Positions 47,491 to 60,043 of a stretch of DNA of 64,000 bases are shown piece after piece. The notes beneath the pieces are model-generated. The model was not told where the DNA came from, ran no database searches, and was given only the letters and a program-made list of their open reading frames with translations. Where the stretch lies: NCBI GenBank assembly GCA_013420905.1, contig JAAXNY010000006.1:3100001-3164000 (forward strand). The letters run 5' to 3'. The stretch comes from Collybia mongolica. Taxonomy: Eukaryota > Basidiomycota > Agaricomycetes > Agaricales > Clitocybaceae. How positions within the stretch are numbered: position 1 is the first letter of the stretch; every line of letters begins with the position of its first letter. A program made the translations under genes and the position numbers.

Positions 47491-50400
47491 ATGTCTCGTG
47501 CTCCTCCTTTCCCTACGCGTCGTCGTACTCCGTCCCTCACGAACGAGATTAGTATATCTATTCCATCTCCATTCTCTGCGCCAGGTACATCAGCTACACG
47601 CCCACTCCAAATATCCCGCCAGGCGAGACCGACAACGCCTACCAGCGATGTTTATGATTTGGATTCAGCTCAAGCTATACCACCAAATACTGCTCCCAGT
47701 GTTCCTTCACGTCCACGACGATCGGAGCTGAGGAGTCGGATGTCAGACCATTCTGGGTCTGAGCAAATATCACATAGGGACAGTGTTAGTACGACGCGTT
47801 CTGATGCATCTTACCGACCTCGTATGGGTGCAACAAGCAATCCCAGTACTCCCTTAAAGTCAAGACCAAAGCCCCAACGCCTTCAGGGTGCTCCCTCCGA
47901 CCATGGTGAACAAGTTACCCCAACATCTTTAGCCTCTGCAATGTCTGCTTTCAAATCTGCAGGCTCGCGTAGGCGGGCGATGACAAATGGGAGCGACGAT
48001 ATGGAGTACCACATAGAACGACAAAATGAGATGGAAGCTGAGAAGGCCAGGCAACAGCGAATACGCGAGAAGGCTCCAGGCAGGCGAGTCAATGGGAAAG
48101 CTCGGGCTGGCGATATAGACGGTAAGGCTTGCACCTGCAGTTACTTTCTCTGCCTCAGAACAAGTACAACCAGCTATTCTCGACCAAGTCAAGGATGGGT
48201 GGGAGTTCATCATCGATCCGGATGTAAGCCTGCCAACATATTGAGTCCTAGCAAAAACAAAACAACTTTTCAAACAGTTCAACAACGTCGATCTGGCGCT
48301 TCAGCTCCTTGATGATTCTTCCCTAGGAAAAGATATAGATTCCTTCCGAAAGACGAAGGAGATGCTTGGTAGGGCTTTAAAGGGGTCCGTCGACAGTGCG
48401 TTGATACCATTTCTCGTTCATATACTAAATCATGTCTAATCAATTATCTTGGTCCGTTAGAACACTATCAGGCATTTGCTACGTCCCTTCCCCACCAGGC
48501 GACGCTTTTGGGCCATCTTGGAGAAACTCAAAGCCAAATACATGACGCACGAGCATCGATCCTTGAGGCCAAGGACGCATTGGGTAACAAGAGAGCCGAT
48601 CTTGTTCAGCTTTGGTCCAGAGGCCAAACACTAGAAGAAATGCTATGCCTATTAAATGAAATGTATGCTTCAATTCTTGGTTCGGAACAGGGGTCACTCA
48701 TGATTACCCTAAGCGAATATCTCAAGTCTGTGCCAGACCTGTTAGAGACTCTTGTGTCAGAAAAGAGACTTCTTCAGGCTTCGGTCCTTCTTGTCCGTGG
48801 TCTCAAAACAATCAACAAATCTGACATGTTAGAAATCGGAGCAGTTACTGACTTACGGAGTTACTTGAATAGTCAAGAAATAGTTGGTCTCCTTTGAGCT
48901 GTCTCCGGGTACATTACACTGATGTAAATATTAGGCATTGCGTGAAGTTCTAATCGATGAACTTCAGAATCATCTATATCTAAAATCGTTTTGGTGCGAC
49001 GGTCGGTGGTCAGCTTATGTGCCTAATCAAACAACATGTGAGAATAGTTGCATTTACCGATGTTTTTACCGACTGATGAAAAGATAACACGATTTCCTAG
49101 TTCCAAGAGTTGAATTTGAGGAAGATCTTGCTCCAAAAACAACGCGTGACGAATCTCATTCTTCCACTCTCTTCCCCCGAACCCGACAAGCTCGCTTCCT
49201 CAGCGACCTCGCGATTCGACCTAACGACCCTCCACATGATTTAAGTGATCTTGGTTTCCGGAGTAATACTCAAAGTTCAGTGTCCAACGTTATACCAACT
49301 CTGACGACCACATCTGCCCCCCTGAACCCTGAAGCTGATTCCTTCACATACATGGAAACACTGATTGAATCATTAGCAGTTCTCGGAAAACTAGGCAACT
49401 CTCTCGACACTATCGCCCAAAGATTACCAGCTGAAATATTTTCATTGGTCGAAACTACACTGGACGAAGTTGAAGAACGGGCAGAATATGGTCGAAGGGG
49501 ATCCTTGTTCTCACTCAATAGTCCCATAGGTAGATCGGAAGGTGTCTACATTTTCTCCGGCGACCCTACTTCAATTTCAGCCCCAACTATCAATGATATC
49601 CCCTCAAAGGCTTCCTGCTTGAGACTCACGGCCTTGGAGTCGTCCGCGAAGCGGGTCGATCATGAGATCTTGAAGGATCTATTTTGGACCCTGTACTCCA
49701 AGTTGGATGCCGTAGCGCAAGGTCTTCGCGTTGTGTATGAAGTGGCCAATCGAGTGGGATCGGTGAGGCTTTCCAACAGAGTATCTGGAGCAATGAAGTG
49801 TAATGTCCCTTTTAGAGGCGAGACTTCAAAGATCCTTCGGGAACTAAGCCCGGATCATTATTTCCGTTGGCTGAAGTCTGGAACCCGATTCAAGCGGAGG
49901 TTTGCAACTAATATTTTATTTACTTTCTTCTCACCATGTCGCAGGTCCGGACCCTCATATATGACTATATAACTGACGAAGAACAGGGTTCGATGTCCGG
50001 GAGAAATCCAATTTCGTCAATCAACGAAATCCTCCGTGAGGGTAAATTTTTGAGAGACAAGACAAAGGAATTGCTCCATATATTCCTAAAATTTCGTCTA
50101 TACTTACCCTGCGACTTTAGACAGTATTCCGGCTTGCTGACACCGATATGCGTCTGACGAACAAAACACTGAAGCCCCATGAAGACGGGCTGACCCGTGT
50201 TCTTAATGACACGATGCCTGGACTCGTCCCAACGTCGTCTGTGGATATGCTACAAGTCACCCTCCCAAGTGTTGGAACAGATGATCGTATGCTAGGGAGC
50301 GATCAGCATCACCGGCTCATAACACGCCCCGATGCATTTCATGTTGGCATCCTATTTCAACCAACACTGAGGTTCCTAGATCGTATCTCTGAGGTCTTAC

Positions 50401-52187
50401 CGTTCGGAGGGGAATCCGCAAGAGCCTCAAGTGCTATTTTAGATGACTTCGTCCTAAAGGTTTATTTACCACAGCTTGAGGAGAAGGTGTCAGATCTTTT
50501 TCATGATGCTATCACGGGTACGCATCATTCTGGCATCATCGTCACTCCTAGCTTTGTAACCTACCCATCTTCAGGTCCTGAATCATTCCAGCCTGACCCA
50601 ACCTCGATTCTATTGTCTCCAGAGCCTCTCGTGAAGGTATCATTTCGGAATCTATTGTCATTTTCTTCCTGTTAATGTGTCATAGGCAAGCACACACCTC
50701 ATGGCGTTAATAAACTCGTTGTGCGCCATGTTACACACAAGCCCATTCCATAGAGAAAACTATACTCGTTTGATACTTGGCGTTATAATCCAATTTTATC
50801 AGCGGTGTAGTGATCATTTCCAACATCTCGTTTCTGTCCAGAGTGGACAGAACTCGAACCTTGAGCCACAGCTGGCGCTGGCAATACAATGGGCCCAGAG
50901 ATCAGAACTTAATACTTGTATTTCTGAACTGTGGGCGACTTTGGTGTGTCCAACAGAACTCGTGCCCTTTCTATGACTGATGTTTAGACAGGAGGGAAAT
51001 AATACGAAACGACATCAGCTGTGTCGACAAGAGACCAATCTCGAGCTTGAATTTCTCGGCCAAAAAACCATCACACGTGCGGATCTAGTGCCTTCAATAC
51101 GCAATCTGGCAGCCCTAGCCAGTTTGTATCGCAGCGTTGTAAGTGTCTGACATATTCATTGTGCCGGTGCCATTAAAGCTGTCTAGTCTTGGTTCGCCAC
51201 AGAACTAAAAGATCTCCAGGTTGGACCCGAGGATGGTAACTCCCCGACTATGTCCCCCAATCTTGAACCTCTTTCGGGTGGGTTGGCCCACACATTTCCA
51301 ACCTTACCCCTGTCAGATCAGCTAAGGTTGCCGCTTTCACGCGAGATGGCACTGTCAGTATTATGTCCAACGCCTACAGATTACCACTAATCCTCGCCAT
51401 ACATTAGCCGATTTCAAGCATTGCTTAAAACATATAAACAGCTATCTAGCCTTATTCTAGATAGCATACGTATCGATGTCCGATGTCGAACAATTTACTA
51501 CTTGGAATCCTCCATACGTTATGTAAGGCCGGCCGCATACTATACTCCATGGTCACTGAGACGTCACAGGGAAACTATTCGATCGATTGTGAAGCGGGAG
51601 AACCAGATCCACACATCGTTGATCTCAACATTGAACTTGGAGAGTGCGATGATCTCGTTTCCGTTAGGCTCCCCAAACGCGAACGACAGTGAGTTTTCGT
51701 CCTAATTTCTCACCCACTTTACCTATATTGTAAAAGGTTTATTTTTGTAGGCCTGGATCATCTCATGGAGCACATGTTGATATCAAACGCCCGCTATTTA
51801 CGACTTCCTAATTCTTTTGGTATAAAGAAAATTCTGCGGAACATTCTCGCTCTCCAACAAAGTACCAAGATCCTGACTAAAGGTCAACAAAATGCGGAAT
51901 TTGAGCGAGCAAAGCGCTACTACTCCCTGTTCTTCATGACACCTCAGGTATGTTCCATATTAACAAGGGTTTTATCCTGAAGACAAAATGTGGCAACCCA
52001 GAGCATGTTAGACGATATACGGAAGAGAAGATCTTTCAGTTTTGATGAGTACCAAATCATTCTAAACTTTCAATGCGGAGTAAATCCACGGGAAGGGGAT
52101 GCGGGGATTTCTAGAGCCGCAGACCGTAATTATAGCATGTATGTAATTGACTTGCATGGATTGGAACTGGAGAATTCGGGTACGTAG
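47491..52187 (+). CDS. SEC8: Exocyst complex subunit Sec8 (EXOC4-like), multi-exon
   Basis: I chose the ATG at 47491 (MSRAPPFPTRRRTPS); the frame is open upstream but without another ATG. A Ser/Pro-rich N-terminus is followed by SAGSRRRAMTNGSDDMEYHIERQNEMEAE, then short exons: QVQPAILDQVKDGWEFIIDPD, FNNVDLALQLLDDSSLGKDID, HYQAFATSLPHQATLLGHLG. The last two belong to the Sec8 N-terminal domain. The helical remainder includes PDLLETLVSEKRLLQASVLL and LYLKSFWCDGRW. The final exon ends SFSFDEYQIILNFQCGVNP...YSMYVIDLHGLELENSGT at TAG 52187. Splice joints checked in the first third all keep frame. Sec8 is a core subunit of the vesicle-tethering exocyst, the complex that also contains Sec3 (20,909-24,988 here). 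Confidence 0.92.
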
Positions 52188-52753
52188 TACAGGACGCATA
52201 GTGTTTATATCTTTGCTACACCGGGCATTGGTCGAAATTGAACAGATAATGTTCATAAACAATTTAGTTTTTGAATACCAAAATGTATTATATTATCACG
52301 TGCCGAAAGCACGGGCACTGTACTTATCCGAATCAACACCAGTTTCGCGTCCTCGTTCGCTCGTTAATCCTTGTCTCGTCTCGTCTAACGGCTAGGACAG
52401 TGCCTTGCCTGTTACATATTTGGACCGGTAATTGGATACATATTAGTATTGCTCTCACCAATATACTGGACTACATTGAGCAAATATAATCTTTTGACCT
52501 GCTGAGTAAGGCCGAGTCGGACATGGCGATGTATGTGTCAGGGACGAGGAAATCGGGCATGGAGAGTGTGGCTGTGAATGTTTTGCGTTACCTGCTGACG
52601 GAGCAACGGGGGATCACGTGTAGATCTCCTCCAAGAGTTATACAATTTCCTGTTTGTGGTCATCACCTCTCGTTGAAGCTGTCCCCAACGGCGAGCAGCG
52701 CTCTTTTGCCGTTCCCTAAAGGGCCTTGCTTGATGATGGTTACTCATACAACC
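52188..52753. other. Intergenic region between SEC8 and the SNF2 gene
   Basis: The SNF2 reading frame is open back to an ATG at 52523, so part of this may be coding. Otherwise no gene. Confidence 0.5.
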
Positions 52754-55700
52754 ATGAACTCACCTACCCCACTATCCTCCCATCCTTTATCTTCCGTCTA
52801 TGAACGTCCGAATCAAATTGATCTAACCCTCGACGACGAAGACGGTGGTGACCAGTATGCTTTCCAACGCATTATAAAGCCCCTGCGCACAGAATTATCG
52901 TACAATCCACTGAACACGCAATTTCTATCATCTCGCGAGCTGTCTCTTTCGGGAACGCCTCAATCTATGCCCCCTTTCGTTTCACATAATCTGCAACCAG
53001 TGTCGGCAATCTCAACTTCCGCTCTCTCTAAACCTGCCCACCCATCTGATTCTGGATTCCGTCCACCGGATTCACCACAGAGCCAAGGAATATATAGGCC
53101 AGCCTTTGCTGGTGCAGGTCCTTCAGCATTTTTTGGTTCCCGTCACTCACATCATCACCTTAACACACCTTCCCCTCCAAGCAGTTCAGTTTTCTCGTCC
53201 GATCCCATCCATAATTCTCATACAGTCAACTCTGAACCACATAACCGTCAGGTAATAGATCTCACAAGTTCACCATCGCCTCCACCAGTTGTACTTGCTA
53301 GGCAACCAATACCCGTAACACTCCCGCCCGAACTACCACCAAAAACACCTATTTGCATTGGACAACTTACCGTTACAGCTCTGGTTCTATACCCCGTTCC
53401 ATACCTTCTACCTCAAGACCCAAACTTGAGCGAACTTGAATGGGCGCCTGTTAGGCTTCAGTATGAACACAATCCCCACAAACCCGGTGGATCCGAAACT
53501 ATTCATATCAAAGCTCCACATGGTCGAGGCCCTCATGGAGAAACAATCACCGGAGAGGGCTTCGGAGTTGTTGAGCAGAAGGTCGCCACCTATTTGGGTC
53601 CCATGCTGGGGAAGGGTCTGATTCGATTGGATGCAAAAGTACGAAAAGGACCAGCAAATGTACGGAGTTTTTTGTCTTATTGGGTTTTCGGAGATGTTTA
53701 TGTCTTAAATTGCAAAGCTTCCGATTCTTCCTCTCCAGATGCTTGTGTACACCCCTAAGGGGAACATTCCAGTTGTCGGAAACTATTTACATTCAACTGG
53801 TCTTCTGCTCGATCACCCTTCACCGCCTTATGACTTTCATCGCCTCAACAACTATCATTACCACAATCCCCACAACCCGCCTCCTGGTGGTCACAACCGA
53901 ACAGTTCTTGCCTCGAACAGATTAGGGTATGGTTCGCCCAGTAATAATATGCGTTGGAGCACCCCGGCCATGGCAGGGAAGAGTGTTGAGGTTCAGAGAA
54001 GTCAGGTGGACGAATTGTTTAAGAGCTTGAAGGATGGAGACGAACTGGCAGAAACAGAACCTTGTGCGTATGTTTTGTGATCCCTCGCATAGTGATTTAC
54101 CGAGGACCGGTTTCAAGGTCCTGATGTGGCAACTAAGCTTTATCCGCACCAAAAGAAAGCTTTGACATTCTTACTCGAACGCGAACGAGAAAAGTTTGGT
54201 TCAGACGGCAAATATTCATCTCTCTGGCAGCCCCGCAAGAATCCACTGTCCCATCAATTAACCTGGTTTCACATCGTCACTCAGAAGGAAGTTTTTGAAG
54301 AACCACGTGAAGCCAAAGGTTCCATCTTGGCCGATGATGTGCGTTTCTTCACACATCTTTCATTTGTTATAAAACATATATCCTTCGTACAGATGGGACT
54401 TGGCAAGACCATCACCTGTGTGTCTCTGATTGGAGCAACACTAGCTTCAGCTCAGGCATTTGCAGCATCGCCGATCGAAATGCCCCCACCTTCTTTGTGC
54501 AATGCGGTTGACGCGTCTCACTTTTCCGGGACTGTATGGGGTATGCCAACGCAGAACGGTGGTCCATCACAGAAGGCGAAGGACAAAGTTGCGAAAAGTC
54601 AAGATAAGCTCGAGGCAGAATATGTTAGGGCATCGCGAATCAAAGCGAAAAGCCGTGCAACACTGATCATATGCCCGCTTTCTACTGTCTCGAATTGGGA
54701 AGACCAATTTAGGGAGCACTGGAAAGGGGAAGTAACAGTCTTTGGGGGAAATGGGGGGGCTTGCTTGCCCCCCACTCCATCCCAATCCCTTTCTCAGCTG
54801 AGCATCTCGTTTTCTCAGACGGAGAATCAGTCCGATATCAAACCAACCCGAATCCGTCGAGGAACTCCCCTTCGTGTGTACATTTACCACGGGAATGCAC
54901 GCCGGCCAGATCCTGCATTTTTGGCTGATTTCGACGCGGTAATAACAACGTTTGCAACCCTAGCCTCTGAATTTTCAAAACAGAACCGAAGCGCCATGAA
55001 CGCCGACGATGACGAAGATGACGGTAGTAGTGATGGTGTAGGCGGAGTCGACGTGGATGAACACGGTAATCAGGTTTTAAGGTTGCCCAAAGCTAAAAAA
55101 GGGGGCCTCAAACGAAAGAAATCGACCGCTATTGCAGGTGCAGAGTCGACGAGCGCTTTACAAAGTATCCATTGGTTCCGTGTCGTACTCGATGAAGCTC
55201 AGTAGGTGTATCATGGCTACTCTATTTTTTTTTTGTCTAACCATAAATTTTCCCTACTATGCAGCTCAATCAAAGAGACCGGGACAGTCGGTAGCCGTGC
55301 CTCATGCGATTTAATGGCAGATCGACGACTCTGTTTAACAGGAACCCCTGTACAAAACAAACTCGACGATGTCTTTGCACTAATCAAATTTCTTCGTTTG
55401 GAACCATTTGACGACAAGAACATCTGGACAGAGTTCATCGGTAGCCCTGTGAAATTCGGCCAGGCTCTGGGTGTCGCACGGCTCCAGACTATCATGAAGT
55501 GCATCACTCTTCGTCGAACGAAGGAGACCAAGACGTTAGATGGAAAGCGTATCTTAGCTCTACCCCCACGACGAGACGAGTTGCGATACCTCAAGTTTGA
55601 CCCCGAAGAACAAGCCATCTACGACCAGTTCTTCAATGAATCGAAAGCCGAGTTTAACGAAATGTCTACCAAGAATGAGGTCATGAAAAATTATGTCGGT

Positions 55701-57100
55701 ATTCTGCAGAAGATTCTGCGGCTACGTCAAATATGTGACCACTTCGAATTGGTTCAAGGCAAGGGATTCAGTCATGAGGGTCAACTGCAAGACGGTGGAT
55801 CCTATGAAGACATCGTTGCAACTATCTCTAAAGATGGAATAAATGCTGTTCGGGCGGCTGCCATCTTCGCCCTCTTGCGCGAGTCGGCGACAACGCAGTG
55901 CGTTGAGTGCGGGGGTGAACTCTGTATTTCCACTTATTCAGTTGGCTCCGATAACATGGATACTGACGGTCCATCGGCACCTAAGCGTGGGAGGAAGACG
56001 CGAGCTCCGGTATCGCGTGGGTCCACCCGTGCAAGTAGCCCATCCACACCTCGACCCATTCTGACGCGTTGTCAGCATCTCTTTTGTTATGACTGCTACC
56101 GCAATTCAATATGCCCTGGATGGCCAAATGTTGCGCCAGATACGCAACGGTCATGTTCTGCTTGTCAGACAGGGCTTAGTCCGTCTGACGCAGTGGAGAT
56201 CAAAGCCGAGACGCCGTTTGATCCTGCGTCGAAGAAGAAGCTTCGGAAACGTGAAAAAAGACAAAAGGGTGGGTCATTGGAGAATTTCCATCCATCAACA
56301 AAGGTCAAAGCTTTGCTTGGAGATCTCGTCCAATTTTCTCGCGCGAACCCATATTCCAATAATTATGATCCTGCCTCCATCGAAGTTCAGATGATTGACG
56401 ACCAAGGAAATCAATTAGATGACGGTATTGTCAAGACTGTTGTTTTGTCAGTCACAATCACTTTCTTTTTTTGACGCTAGCTGAGTATCTCTTTTAGTTC
56501 CCAATGGACAAGTATGCTTGACAAGCAAGTACTATTGCAGTTTCGCTGTAAGCCCTATACTGATTTTGATTAGGGTTGAAGATGCTCTGGAGGCGGCTGG
56601 TATACAATACGATCGCCTTGACGGCACGATGAAGCGCGACGACCGAACTCGGGCCATGGAGGCGTTGAAACACGATCCAGCTTGTGAAGTGCTTCTGGTT
56701 AGCTTGAAGGCCGGAGGTGTTGGTTTGAATCTAACTGCTGCTCAACGCGTGTATCTAATGGATCCTTACTGGTACTTCTTTTTTTAAAAAACTTCTATGG
56801 TTTCAACCGACAAAAATATGACTAGGAACCCAGCAGTTGAGAACCAAGCAGTGGATCGTATTGTAGGTGCATTTTAACAGCCTACTATATTTGACTAACG
56901 TAGCGATACAGCACCGATTAGGACAAACACGGCCCGTCACCACTGTGAAACTGATCATTGAAAATTCGATAGAGGCCCGTCTCTTAGAAGTTCAGAGGAA
57001 GAAGACCGAGTTGGCTAATATGACATTGGGTCAGAACTTTAGCAAGGCAGATATGTTGCAGCGTCGGATGGAGGAACTTAATCAGCTATTTGGTCCATAA
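52754..57100 (+). CDS. SNF2-family ATPase with RING finger (Rad5/HLTF-like), multi-exon
   Basis: Start at ATG 52754 is preferred because NQIDLTLDDEDGG, a typical acidic start, follows; an in-frame ATG at 52523 is possible. The N-terminus is Ser/Pro-rich, with a VIDLTSSPSP motif that could bind SUMO, then a HIRAN-like segment (ICIGQLTVTALVLYP). ATPase motifs: LYPHQKKALTFLLERE, ILADD|MGLGKTITC (Walker A, split by an intron), LIICPLSTVSNWEDQF, VVLDEAQ|SIKE (DEAQ rather than DEAH), LTGTPVQNKLDDVFAL. The RING is split: CVECGGELC, CQHLFCYDC, CSAC. The helicase C domain ends SLKAGGVGLNLTAAQRVYLMDPYW and HRLGQTRPV. It should remodel chromatin or act in replication-fork repair with ubiquitin-ligase activity. 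About ten short introns; no lesion seen. Confidence 0.92.
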
Positions 57101-57365
57101 ATATACTAGAGTTCTTATAGTTCTACACTTTTCTGTTTATTACACCATCTTGACAATAACCTACTTTATTCCCACTTACTCGCAGACCCATGTGACTGAT
57201 GATTGGAACTTGAAGAAAAATTTACAGTGGATTTCGAGAATAGCAGCAGAACAAAAACCCTTGAGCTTTTTAGAATGCAAAATGAGCAGCGTTTTTTTGG
57301 GTCCCGAAAAAATAGACTGGAGCAGGCAACAATTAACTTTCAGATGTTTACAATTCACGCGACTC

Positions 57366-59514
57366 CTACGCACCAATAACCTGGCTAACAAACAGTCCAA
57401 TAGTCACACCAGCAGCCACAGAAATCATGCGCAATGCCAACGAGAATCCATTAGAATATTGCTCCGCGGAGCTGCGAAAAGTTTGCGTTAAGCCGCCTCC
57501 CTGAGCAATACCGGACTGCGAAGTAATATAAGTTGTGAAAATTGGTCATGGTGACGTAGGGGGTAGCCTTTCTTACTGGTACCAAAAATAGGACGCCAGT
57601 AACCATGGATGTAAAAGCTGTTCCGCGCACGACACGCGAGTAGATGTTACCCAAGGACCCAATGACGAAGGCGCCAGCCGCAGATATTAGATCAGTTCGA
57701 CCAGGAAGAACCGCACTCGTTGCTCGATTGGCAGCATAAGAACAGGACGAGAAAGCGACCATAACCACAAGCTGGAAGTCCCAAGCCTGTAGATTTGAAA
57801 GTGAAGAGCAGGTTGAATAAATTGGGACGAGGATGAAAACCATCCAGAACGGTAAGGGTTGACGATACCACGGCCAAGAGGTATCACGAAAGCATCCTGA
57901 AACTAGTTTGATAAATGATGACTGAGAGAAGTATATATGCTTACCCTTCACGATGTTTTGCGTTTCGTAAGACATCGCACTGCCTTGACTTAGAATGCCG
58001 CTTATCGGTATGAATGGTGTGGACCCGTTGACCATTGAGAATCTCCCGTGAGTGGGTATCACATCTACAGGCATGTAGGCCTGATAATATACACGGCGAG
58101 CGCGGCGATCTACCACAAAGTAAAAATCGGACCCAATTGTGAGGCCAAAGCCCTGGGAAAAAAGATGAAAAATACCCGCCAGTACGATAAGGAGTGTTTG
58201 CTTACTAAAAAGAGTGTGTAAATGATTGCATACACAATTCTAACAGATCCACAGAAAATATTCCGCGACATCAGTTCAAGAGCGCTGATCACTTGAATAG
58301 TGGTTCAGATATGGACTACGCTCGCGAACCCGGGCAACCCACAGATAGTAAATCCAGGGAGGATAACAACCACACCAGCGGACGAGATTGCACTATAACA
58401 GAATAACTCTCCGGGGATATTACTTAAACCCCTAGCCACGAATGCCACAATTATGGTCACCGAGATCCTGTTAGTTGTAACTCGTATTAATATTGATACC
58501 TGCGATAGTCCGAAATCTACCCACTCGTATACGTTTGCATACATGGCACTCTTGTTAGCTGCATTCAGCCCAAGGTACTGGAGAACACATGCACAAGCAC
58601 CGCTGATCCACATATCGAGAAGGGATCCGCCAAAAGCCAGAACACATATGATGGACGCACATATGAAGGCAAGGATGCAGCGTGTGACGAGAGAGTAGAC
58701 TGGCGGCGCTCGCAAAAGCTGCCTTAAGGCTTCTGCTCCAGCGTGAGCGCTCATGTCATCGTGTAAGACGTCGCGATAGATCTGGTGAACGCTGTGCAGA
58801 GAAGTCAACGCAATGCGGCCTGTTGCGCGGACAAAATGGGTTCGGTTCGATCTTGTGTCTCCATTTCGTATCGTGACGATGATAATGTTTGGTATATGCA
58901 CAAATTCTTGAAATCTCGTCGAACTCTGAAAGTTCAAAAGAACAAAGTGGGGAATCTCCACTTACCAGCTTGGGCGTCCAGAATCCTGGACGCGGCTGCT
59001 AACTGAGATTCAATTCGATGGGAAGGTGCCCCAAATGATAGCAGGGCCTTCGCCAATTTCAGGATGAAATTTCGCCGTTTCGTTACCTCTAGGGAGTCTT
59101 TTAGAGGAGAGGGAAAGTGATGCATATGTTGAATGAACCTTCGATACGACGGGTGATCACAGGAGACTTGGTTTGCCGCTGAAAAAGAGACCCGATTGGG
59201 GAGATGCCCTCCAAAACTAGTCCTTTCGAGCGTGCATCGTGAGCCTTGTCATTAGGTCCATTGTGGGCGAGGGAGGTACGATTCCAACTATGAGACTTTG
59301 TATTCGATTTGATAGAGGGATCGAAAGATCGGGTATTTGCAAGAAGTGGTAGAATTGGATTTCGAACTTGAGAACCGCGGTTGACTGGTGTGTTGTTAAA
59401 TAGGGATCTTTCGTGGGTGGTGGGCGTTGTTTCATGCTTGTGTGTGAGGGAGAACAGCCAACGTTTTAGGCTTGTTGAGAGGTGGTCTTGCGAAATCACC
59501 TCTGGTTCAGACAT
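57366..59514 (-). CDS. ThrE/Prm10-like multispanning membrane protein (DUF1212), multi-exon
   Basis: Start at ATG 59514 (MSEPEVISQDHLSTSLKRW); stop TAG at 57366-57368. A soluble N-terminal part leads to the ThrE signature FILKLAKALLSFGAPSHRIESQL and FVHIPNIIIVTI. Several hydrophobic segments follow (LVTRCILAFICASIICVLAF, ISVTIIVAFVARGL, AISSAGVVVILPGFTI), and after further exons VVMVAFSSCSYAANRA, LISAAGAFVIGSLGNIYSR and, across an intron at about 57,513-57,573, FLVPSGIAQGGGLTQTF...LALRMISVAAGVTIGLFV. Bacterial ThrE exports threonine and serine; the yeast relative Prm10 is pheromone-regulated, with unclear substrate. Convergent with the SNF2 gene (about 265 bp between stops). Confidence 0.88.
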
Positions 59515-60043
59515 CTTGAGTGTAATAGATCGAACCACAGACTAGCACAGCCACGTAGACAGTCGACAATGCTTGAGATGTATACCACAAATCAAAGAGT
59601 GGCCCCCGACTTTATTACGTGGAGATAGTAGATATATAGAGGTTGTGTCCCACGGATTTCCGGTTTTTTTCTTTTTTTCTTGGTTCAACATTTTATATAA
59701 GGTAGCGGACACTAGGAACCGACACTTGCCCTTGCCGCCGTCCTCAATAGCCACAACACAAATGCTTATTACTGTACTGATACGACCTACTTTTCATGCA
59801 TTGTGACATGTGACAGATTTGGATGACTAGTTGACTCTTCAAGATTGGGAAACCCGTGTGACAGACCTCAAATCTCTTCAAACCTAATCACGCTGAACAT
59901 CATATGCGGTCACATGAGCAAGTCTTCCTGGTGTGTGCGCCGCGATGTCGGCTTGACGCGCACTTAAGTCTTATGAGCACGTCAGGATTTCAATGTTAAA
60001 AATTGTTAAAATTGCTATGCGTTCCAGATAAAAACAAGTTACC
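59515..60043. other. Intergenic region upstream of the ThrE-like gene
   Basis: Contains the promoter of the minus-strand ThrE-like gene and the unknown left edge of the mobile element that follows. No ORF supported. Confidence 0.45.
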
